Below are positions 34,563-42,800 of a DNA stretch of 59,292 nt, piece by piece. Positions within the stretch are counted from its first letter, which is position 1. Each line of letters starts with the position of its first letter. A program made the position numbers and the translations under genes. Origin of the DNA: Verrucomicrobiales bacterium. GTDB lineage: Bacteria > Verrucomicrobiota > Verrucomicrobiia > Limisphaerales > UBA11320. The DNA lies in NCBI GenBank assembly GCA_016793885.1, contig JAEUHE010000248.1:1-59292 (forward strand). Direction: 5' to 3'. The notes below the pieces were generated by a model. It saw only the letters and a program-made list of their open reading frames with translations. It did not search any database and was not told where the DNA came from.

Positions 34563-37196
34563 TTAGTCCTCCTCTTCCTCGTCGCCCTTCTCGGCCAGAA
34601 CAAAGCCGGCACGGACCGGAGCCGGCATGGGCGAGTCGGCTCCGCGAATGGACCGCCACACGACCTGGTTCAGGAGCAGATCATCCGCTGCGTCCTCCTT
34701 GGTAAAGTCCATCCTATCCGACAGTTTGCTACCCCACGCCAGCTTGGTGTTCTTCTCGTTCAGATTCGCCTCCGGACGCAGATGGCGATAAGGCGTGAGG
34801 TCAGGGGTTGCACCGAAGCAGGCCGCCATCGGCTGAGCCAAGGCATCGAATTGAGACATGGGCCTGAGCCCGAGAATCAACTCCATGGTGCGCAGCATGC
34901 TGGCGGTCGAATACATCGTGCTGTCCACCGTGCGGCGCTTCACATAGGGGCTTATGACATAGGCGATGGTACGATGCGCATCCACATGATCCGGTCCGTT
35001 CTGGGCGTCGTCCTCCACCACAAAGACCGCCGTTTTGGGCCAGAACTTGGATTGTGAAATGCCTTCGATGACTCGTCCGAAGGCCAAATCATTGTCAGCG
35101 ACACACGCGGTGGGCGTGGCTTTGCCCACCGATGTCCCTGAAGTGTGATCGTTTGGCAACCGCACGATCTGCAATCGGGGCATCTCGCCTTCGGATTCAA
35201 ATCGCTTCAGCTCCGACAGGAATCGATCCGCCCGCTTCTGATCCGGATAGTCCATGTCAAAACTGCGGAACAAAGGGTCAAAATGCCCCTCCAAAGCTTT
35301 GACTCGGGTCTTGCCAGGCTGATCCGGCACCTTGGCATTCGTGACAAACTCACCGTAGGAACGGTAGGTGACTCCCGCCTCCCGGGCCCGGTCCCACAGG
35401 TATCCGCCAGCGGGCGCCGCAATGGAAAAATTGCCTTCCGAGGGATAGCTATATTTCTTGAGCTGATTGTGTCCATAGCTCAGCGGCCAGGTCTTCTCCA
35501 CGAAGTCAGTGGCATAAGCCCCCATGCTCCACTCGTGTCCGTCCGCACTCACTTCGCTTTCCACGTAAAAGTTGTCGAGCAGCACGAATTCACGGGCCAG
35601 TTGATGATGATTCGGGGTGATCTTCTCCGGAAACAGACAGAGGGTTGGATCCCCATTCCCCATCGGAAGATCTCCCAGGATCTGATCGTATGTGCGGTTC
35701 TCCTTGATGATGTAGATCACATACCGAATCGGGCTAGGATCGCCAACTTTGGACGGGATCGGATGTCCAGGCTCAAGCGGCGCTGACTGAGATCGGCTGG
35801 TGGCTGGCATTCCAGCGTAGGCCTTAGCGCTCCACTTCTTCAGAGTCGCCTCGCGATCCTTAGTCGATGGCAGGCCGATGACACTGACGGTCCCCTGAAA
35901 AAGTCCGGCGATGTACTCCGAGACTGTGGCCGGGAAACTGACCCCTGGTTGGGGCCCGTTGCGGTTGGACTTGGAAGCCAGCCCCTTCCCATTCGCCACC
36001 AGCAATTGCTTTCCATCCGAGGTGACTCGCACCGAAGTCGGGTACCAGCCGACCGGGATGAATCCGAGAGACCGGCTCTTCCCCCAAGTCTCCACGTCGA
36101 AAACTGCGACGGCGTTGATGTTCGCATTTGCCACATAGAGCTGCTTCTCGTCCGGGCTCAATGCCAGACTGTTCGGCGTCGACCCGGGAGGAGCATCCGG
36201 CATCAAGGCGGCTACCAACTGTTCGACTGCCTTGCCTGTCGCGGTATCGATGACGGACACGGTGTTGTGATTGGCGTTGGCCACCAGGAGGTGCTTGCCT
36301 GATTTGGTCAGGATCATCTCGTTGGGGTGATCCCCGGTCTGCCACCGCTCCAACTTGGAGCCGGTGGTCAAGTCCAGCACCTGAACTGCGGACTGAGCCC
36401 ACAGGCTCACGTACAGACGGCCACGCGCCTCATCGACTACCACCGCATAGGGATAAGGAGCATCGGCGTTCGCCAACTGCAAGAGGGCCTCCGCCCGCTT
36501 GGTGATCGAGTCTTCGTCGTCACTCTTGGGTGCGTCCTCCTCCCGGAGCGCCTTAGCCAGTTCCCCCTCCGCCAACTGAATCTCTTGGGAGACCTTGCCG
36601 GCGACCAGGTCAACCACGCTGATCCGCTGACCCAACACACTAGCAACCCAGGCCGTGCGGCCATCCTTGGAGATCGCTACGCCCGAGGGAATGCCTTTGA
36701 GCTTGGGATCTCGCAGCGCCACTTCCCGCAGCTCCGTGACGAAGCCATGCTTGAAGTCCATCACCTGCAGAGTCTCCTTGGAGGCACCGCTAGCCACCAG
36801 TCGCGCCCCATCCCGACTGAAAGCCAGTCCATAGAAGGATTCGGCGAGGGCGATCCGCGATTTTACGGACTGCGCCACCAGATCCAGAATGACCACTTCA
36901 TGCTGACCATAGCCGCAATGCAAAACCGCGGCATACTTCCCCTCCGGATGTAGCGCGATGTTCGAGGGAAAGTCACCGACTTGGATCTGCTTTCCCTCGG
37001 GACGCAGAGACCACTGATTGGGCAGGAGCACAGAGCCGTCGGTTTTCGGACCAGGGATGGTAGCCCCCACTCGGGAGGCCGAAGTCGATGTCACGGAAAC
37101 CGTGGCCGGGCCAGCCGAAGGCACGGCTGTCTCCGTCGAGTGGCAGCCGGTCAGGAACCAAACTCCCGCGGCAAAGGGCAGAGATCGGAATCGCAT
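34563..37196 (-). CDS. Lipoprotein: YVTN beta-propeller fused to a phosphoesterase domain (877 aa)
   Basis: The chosen start 37196 (MRFRSLPFAAGVWFLTGCHS) gives a lipobox with C18. Frames upstream run through a repeat. Residues about 60-480 form a YVTN/YncE-type propeller with blades such as GKYAAVLHCGYGQHEVVILD, GRTAWVASVLGQRISVVDL and KQLYVANANINAVAVFDVE. Residues about 560-850 are a phosphoesterase (PF04185-type) domain: YVIYIIKENRTYDQILGDLP, VLLDNFYVESEVSADGHEW, FVVEDDAQNGPDHVDAHRT. These recall the phospholipase C / acid phosphatase fold. The substrate (phospholipid or phosphate ester) is unknown. The Glu-rich tail ends EKGDEEEED. It is divergent from the FG-GAP gene, with a repeat between. 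Confidence 0.88.
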   Translation of the reverse strand: MRFRSLPFAAGVWFLTGCHSTETAVPSAGPATVSVTSTSASRVGATIPGPKTDGSVLLPNQWSLRPEGKQIQVGDFPSNIALHPEGKYAAVLHCGYGQHEVVILDLVAQSVKSRIALAESFYGLAFSRDGARLVASGASKETLQVMDFKHGFVTELREVALRDPKLKGIPSGVAISKDGRTAWVASVLGQRISVVDLVAGKVSQEIQLAEGELAKALREEDAPKSDDEDSITKRAEALLQLANADAPYPYAVVVDEARGRLYVSLWAQSAVQVLDLTTGSKLERWQTGDHPNEMILTKSGKHLLVANANHNTVSVIDTATGKAVEQLVAALMPDAPPGSTPNSLALSPDEKQLYVANANINAVAVFDVETWGKSRSLGFIPVGWYPTSVRVTSDGKQLLVANGKGLASKSNRNGPQPGVSFPATVSEYIAGLFQGTVSVIGLPSTKDREATLKKWSAKAYAGMPATSRSQSAPLEPGHPIPSKVGDPSPIRYVIYIIKENRTYDQILGDLPMGNGDPTLCLFPEKITPNHHQLAREFVLLDNFYVESEVSADGHEWSMGAYATDFVEKTWPLSYGHNQLKKYSYPSEGNFSIAAPAGGYLWDRAREAGVTYRSYGEFVTNAKVPDQPGKTRVKALEGHFDPLFRSFDMDYPDQKRADRFLSELKRFESEGEMPRLQIVRLPNDHTSGTSVGKATPTACVADNDLAFGRVIEGISQSKFWPKTAVFVVEDDAQNGPDHVDAHRTIAYVISPYVKRRTVDSTMYSTASMLRTMELILGLRPMSQFDALAQPMAACFGATPDLTPYRHLRPEANLNEKNTKLAWGSKLSDRMDFTKEDAADDLLLNQVVWRSIRGADSPMPAPVRAGFVLAEKGDEEEED

Positions 37197-37322
37197 GCGG
37201 TGGATATGGCATAGATCCCCCGTCGCTGCCAATCGCGGATTCGTGGGAACAATCCTAATCAAGCGTTTCCCTGCGGCAGCTCGATGCTCCCAGCCCGGAT
37301 TTAACTCCCGGCCGGATCGACA

Positions 37323-37430
37323 TTTGGAGCGCTGCAGCCCTCGGCAGCCTTTCAGCACTAACGAAGTCGGGAATCTCTGCCGCCCTCAGCCCGAAACAAT
37401 CACACCCAAGGGATGCCACAACGCCAGTTT
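37323..37430. repeat. Degenerate multi-hairpin repeat joined to the CGAAACAATCACACCC module
   Basis: TTTGGAGCGCTGCAGCCCTCGGCAGC keeps the left arm and a shifted left hairpin. It is followed by GAAGTCGGGAATCTCTGCCG and CTCAGCCCGAAACAATCACA. The same order is seen at 19985-20062. It fills the gap between two divergent genes. Confidence 0.55.
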
Positions 37431-37473
37431 GCAATTGTTTCCCGAGATGCCAACCGGTATATTCCATAACGAG

Positions 37474-39783
37474 ATGAAGAATCCAAGGAGACAAGGGATC
37501 CAGGTAGCACTCGCCACCAGCCTGATGATAAAGTATCTGGCTCTAGGTGGACTCGACTTCGAGGATGTCACGCCTATTTCGTTCTTAAATCCCAGTATTT
37601 TTGGCGCGGTGGATTTCGGAGATATCGACAATGACGGCGACCTCGACCTGGTAGTGAGCGGAGCCAACCCTGCGAATGGCAACTCGACCTACATCTACCG
37701 CAACCTTGGAAACGGGAACTTCGAACAGTTAGACATGGCGATCGAGCCAGCCCGCAGCGGCAGTGTTCAGTGGGGTGACTACAATAACGATGGATATCTA
37801 GACCTAATCCTTACCGGGCTTAACTCCAAGAATGCTTCCCACGTTTACCGCAATGCGGCAGGCAGCGGCTTCACCAAAGTTTTCGAACTGCCAGTTTTGT
37901 ATGACGGCCAAGCCATCTGGGGAGACTTTGACAATGACGGCGACCAGGACATCGCTATGGTAGGCACCACCTCTAGCGCGACAGGACGCTTAACCGCCCT
38001 GTACGAAAATGTGAAGCGACAAAGCTTCCGGAAGCTCGACATCCCCTTGATCCAACAGTACTCCGGCAACATCAAGATGGTCGATTACGACGGGGACGGT
38101 TACCTGGATCTATTCACGGCAGGGACCTCGCAGCTGTCAGGAAGCGATGGAGCCTTTCTCTACCATAACGACGGCCGCGGAGTTTTTGACGCGCCTACTC
38201 ACATCTCCATGATGCCTAACCTACGCGGAGCGTGGTTTGACTCCAACAACGATAATTCCATAGACCTTCTACTCGTTGATTATGTGAACGCCAGGACCGA
38301 ACTTCGGACAAATAGTGCGCCGGGCGGATTTACTGCTCAGGGCATCCAGCTGACAAGGAATCTTGGCAGCGCGAGCGTAGGAGACTTTGACAACAATGGC
38401 TTCACCGATGTGCTCATGATGGGATTGTCATTTCCGCCAGGAGGCAGCAGCTTGGTAGAATCGACCGAGCTGTGGCTGAACTCAGGTAGTGGTAATTGGA
38501 TACTCCAACCGACGGGGCTGCCCGTTCTCACCTCGACTCAGGTCGCCGTAGGTGATTACGACCGTGACGGCGATCTAGACCTCGTCATCTCAGGTTCGCC
38601 GATGGAAGTACTGCCAACGTTACGGCTCCTGAAGAATACTGCCACCGTTTCGAATACTCCACCGACGATTCCATCCCATCCAGATGGCTTGAAGAGCGAG
38701 GATACCATCAAACTTTCTTGGGCCGCTTCTTTCGACTCCGAACAACAGGGCGGCTTGACCTACAATGTGAGAATGGGAACACGCCCCGGAGCGCAAGACA
38801 TCCTGAATCCGATGTCACTCCCCTCAGGCACACGGAAGGTAGCTCGCCCTGGGAATGCTGGCTCTCGCACCGACTACACGATTAGAAACCTCACACCGGG
38901 CCAGACCTACTACTGGTCGGTGCAAGCGATCGACAATGGCTTCGCCAGCTCCGCCTTTTCCGAGGAGAAATCCTTCAAGGTGACCCATCCGTGCTCCATC
39001 CAGGGCGTGAAGAACCTCTCCTTGCTCGAAGACTTTTCATCCGCGGAGATGGCGTTCAACGTTTTCGATCAAGAAACGGATCCGACAAACATTCAGGTGA
39101 GAGCTGTTTCAAGCAACCCACAACTCATCTCAGACGATGAACTGCTGATCTCCGGGACCGGGGTTAAAAGAAGCCTGCGTCTTAAGAGCCGACAGGATCA
39201 AATCGGTCACGCCGTGATTGACTTGATCGCGACGGATTTAGATTTCGGCCGAACTGTTGCATCCATCCAAGTCGAAGTTCTCCCAACGAACGATGCACCG
39301 GTAACCGAAGCGAAGTCGTATCTGACAAGAGAGGACCGACCGATCGCAGTGGATCTGTCCGGAACGGACATTGACGGCGATTCTTTGAATTTCCAGATAG
39401 CAAAGTATCCGCTGCATGGGCTTCTCAGCGGACAACCCCCGGCGATGGTCTACACGCCTGCTCACAATTTTTTTGGGCATGACGAATTCTCATTTATCGC
39501 GCTGGACGGCTCAACCCAATCGACTCCGGGAACTGTTCGAATTGAGGTAACGCCAGTTCAGGACGTTAAGGAAACTCATCTCACCTCAACCCGGTGGGCT
39601 CCCCACCTGATGCGGCTAGCCTTCACTGGCGAACCCTATGCAGCTTATGAGCTTCAATGGTCGGAAAACTTGGTCGTGTGGCAAACAGAAAAGGTCGACT
39701 CAAGTCCGCTGGGCTTGATCATTTGGCAGATCGATCTGCGCCCACAGGAGCGGCGGTTCTTCAGGGTTGTTCCAAATCCGTAA
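37474..39783 (+). CDS. FG-GAP/VCBS repeat protein with a tandem Ig-like C-terminus (about 769 aa)
   Basis: I place the start at 37474 (MKNPRRQGIQVALATSLMIKY), which gives a weak N-terminal export signal; 37447 is an alternative. Frames further upstream lie opposite the lipoprotein gene and are rejected. Seven FG-GAP units carry Ca-binding loops: DFGDIDNDGDLDLVVSG, WGDYNNDGYLDLILTG, WGDFDNDGDQDIAMVG, MVDYDGDGYLDLFTAG, WFDSNNDNSIDLLLVD, VGDFDNNGFTDVLMMG and VGDYDRDGDLDLVISG. Together they form an integrin-like propeller. Next comes an FN3-like segment (TYYWSVQAIDNG), then a Cadherin-like/Big_9 repeat (SGTDIDGDSLNF, VYTPAHNFFGHDEFSFIALD) and a C-terminal beta domain (YELQWSENLVVWQ). Probably a secreted surface protein; function unknown. 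Confidence 0.8.
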   Translation: MKNPRRQGIQVALATSLMIKYLALGGLDFEDVTPISFLNPSIFGAVDFGDIDNDGDLDLVVSGANPANGNSTYIYRNLGNGNFEQLDMAIEPARSGSVQWGDYNNDGYLDLILTGLNSKNASHVYRNAAGSGFTKVFELPVLYDGQAIWGDFDNDGDQDIAMVGTTSSATGRLTALYENVKRQSFRKLDIPLIQQYSGNIKMVDYDGDGYLDLFTAGTSQLSGSDGAFLYHNDGRGVFDAPTHISMMPNLRGAWFDSNNDNSIDLLLVDYVNARTELRTNSAPGGFTAQGIQLTRNLGSASVGDFDNNGFTDVLMMGLSFPPGGSSLVESTELWLNSGSGNWILQPTGLPVLTSTQVAVGDYDRDGDLDLVISGSPMEVLPTLRLLKNTATVSNTPPTIPSHPDGLKSEDTIKLSWAASFDSEQQGGLTYNVRMGTRPGAQDILNPMSLPSGTRKVARPGNAGSRTDYTIRNLTPGQTYYWSVQAIDNGFASSAFSEEKSFKVTHPCSIQGVKNLSLLEDFSSAEMAFNVFDQETDPTNIQVRAVSSNPQLISDDELLISGTGVKRSLRLKSRQDQIGHAVIDLIATDLDFGRTVASIQVEVLPTNDAPVTEAKSYLTREDRPIAVDLSGTDIDGDSLNFQIAKYPLHGLLSGQPPAMVYTPAHNFFGHDEFSFIALDGSTQSTPGTVRIEVTPVQDVKETHLTSTRWAPHLMRLAFTGEPYAAYELQWSENLVVWQTEKVDSSPLGLIIWQIDLRPQERRFFRVVPNP

Positions 39784-39809
39784 AGCGAGAGTCCAAGTCC
39801 GCCGGACTG

Positions 39810-42800
39810 CTAGGGCCAGAGCTTGGCCCGGTAGAATTGCCAAGGTTCGACGGAGGAGTCGATACCCTCCAAAATCAGGGGCAATTCGGCCACGATGTTC
39901 GTCGTCAAAGGAGTCCAATGCTCCAAGTCAAGACGGCGTGCGGACTCGACGACCACGACTTGGCCCTTAACGCCTTTGAAGACTAGTCGAATAGTTCCAC
40001 CGGCCAGAGCGCCTTCGAGCGTGGGCGGATCGCTAGCCGCCAAGCGACAATAGGCTTCCACAAACCAAGCATCGCTGCCTGGATTCCCGCTAGAAACCCA
40101 ACCTCGCGCCCTCACCACTCCCGTCAGGCTGGGAGAACTGGCCAGCTTCCAGGCGTTCGAACCTCGCAACGCCGACCCTAGCGAAAGCCACGAAACCCCG
40201 TTGGTGGTTACGTCCATCTCCACCCTCTCGATTTCGGGAAGTCGACCACTGCGCTCCCAACTCAACAACCCGTTCGCACAACTCAAAGCGTCCTGGATGA
40301 CTTCGCTCGACCGCAGTCGTACCAAAGTGGATACCGCCGACGCTGTGGTACGAGGGGTCTGGCACGCCAGCAAATAGCCTCCACGATTGTCGAGAGCTAT
40401 AGCATTCACTCTGCCCAACGATTCAGGCCTAAACAATGGATCGACTCGACCGTCACCAAAAAGCCGGGCCAGGTTAGTTCGCGACACCCCGTTCACCGTT
40501 TCGAAGCGGCCGCCAAACACGATTTTTCCATCGGTCTGCAGCGCAATCGATGAGACGATCAGATTGTTGATCAGCCGAATCTCCGGGGCGAAGCTATCGT
40601 CCGCTGCCCCGTTGGGAAACAAACGCGCCAATCGGTTCCGTCCTCGGGAGCTCACTGAACGAAAGAGTCCTCCGATCAAGATCTGGCCGTCTGGCTGCAC
40701 CACGATCGATCGAACCTCCCCGTCCGGATTGCTCGAAAAGGAAGTATCGAGAACACCATCGGACCGAAGTCTGGCCAGGTTGCTGCGGAACAATTCTCCC
40801 ACCAGGCCGAAGCTTCCCCCTACCAAGACTTGACCATCCTCCTGGACCGCTAGACAACCGACGCGCGCTCCGAGGGCTCCCACAAAGGGAGTGTTGAACT
40901 CAGCCTGCAATTGCCCCGCCGAGCTCACGAGAGCGAGATTTGTCCGCGCCACACCACCAACGGTCCGGAACTGCCCTCCCAGTAAAATCCCCCCATCCGG
41001 TCGAGCCAGAATGGCCAGAACTTGGTCCGTAGCATCCTCCCCGACGGGAACGACGAAATGAGGATCCAAACTTCCATCAGCCAGGAGCCGCGCCACTCGC
41101 TGACGAGGCTCACCATTGACAACGGTGAAGGAACCACCGATGAGCATCGATCCGTCAGCGCGCACAACGACTGTTTGGACCAACCCGTTAGCCGAGAATC
41201 GAAAATCTGGATCCAGGGTTCCATCGGTTCTAAATCTCTCCAGCGGAGGACGGCTGACCCCGTTCGTGCCCACACCGCTACCACCGACCAGAATCTTCCC
41301 ATCCGGCTGGAGGACGACAGCTGCCAGAGATCGGGAGCGATCTGTCCCAAACGCGTCGTCCGCCATGGCGGTATTGACAGAGAGGATGGCCGCCTGGCTA
41401 GTCGCTAGGCCAAATCGGTTGCTCACAGTCACAAGATAGGATCCCTCATCAACCAAGGAAAACGCAGGAAGCAGAAGAGAAGAGCCCGTAGCTCCGGGGA
41501 TCGGTTGCGCATCCTTCCACCACTGGAAACTCAGATCCGTCCCCTTCGCTACCACCTCTACAGAGACTCGATCGCCAAAGTCCGCCGAACGACTGATGGG
41601 TGAATGGATTATGACAGGTTCGAACACCTGAACCTGAGCAATCTCCTGGGTTATCATGCCAAACACATTGCTTACCCGCACACTATAGACGCCGGCATCG
41701 CCTGCGAGCAGATCCTTCAAAGTGAGAGTAGAGGTTCTCAGGCCATCGATCCGACCGAAATCCGGAAGCGCAATACCATCCTTTAGCCACATGAATCCAA
41801 ATGGCTCCGTTCCACTCACCTCAACTCCAAGTCGACGTGTGCCTCCCGCGTCGTTGGTGACCGCGAGACCGGGAAAATAGCTGAGCATTGCCGGAGCTCC
41901 GTAGTAGTCAATTATCGGCGAGCTGGATGAATTTTGGCTTCCGGCCCGTTGGAAGGAGACTGCGCCGAGAGTGCCACGAGTGATGTCGCTGGTTAATGGT
42001 TGCTCCCACTCGGCATAACCGAGGTCCTCGGAGAAAGGGTGATATAACGTCCCAGAAAGCAAATTCCCCACCGACGACCCCGGCTCCAACTGAAGAAAGT
42101 GAGCTTGGCTAACCAATGGTGCTGGTCCAAGCCAGCGCCAGCTACTACGCAACCCGCTCACTGTGAACTGCGGCTCCACGGTTCGATCCCAAACCAAACG
42201 AACCATCGTCAGCCGGGAGGCTTCTCCCGGCAGAACAAACGATCCACTCGCCAGGATCGAACCGTCGCGGTGTAGCATGAAACACGGCACGCCAAATTGG
42301 CTGCCGGTTCTAAAGCTTTGGTCCAGAGTTCCATCAGCATTCAGTTGAGCGAGCCCCGCCACCCCGATCCGGTTGACAGTCTGAAAGTCGCCACCCACGA
42401 CAATGCGTCCATTCACCCGCAGCGCGAGAGCTGTGACCCGCTGGCTAAACCGCGGGTCAAAGCGGGTATCGGCACTTCCATCAGATCTAATCCGTCCCAG
42501 GTTCTGCACGGACATTCCCGCAAGTTGACTGAAGGATCCTCCGACACAAATGCTCCCGTCCGGCTGTATGGCCAGGCAGAATACGGAGCCGTTCGCCCCA
42601 GGATTAAAATCCTCATCGAGAGCGCCTCCCGGAGTGATGCGTGCCAGCCGAGGTCTATCCACTTCGTTCACTTTCGTGAAATTGCCGCTCATGACTATTC
42701 TACCATCGGCCTGTTGCGCCATTGCGAAAATAGACCCGGAAACGACTGGAGTAAAACTCTCATCCAGCCGGTTTTCGCTCAGAATGCGGGCCATGCCTCC

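Noticed and set aside
37018..37473. Upstream extension of the FG-GAP gene
   Set aside because: It lies opposite the phosphoesterase lipoprotein gene and crosses a repeat.
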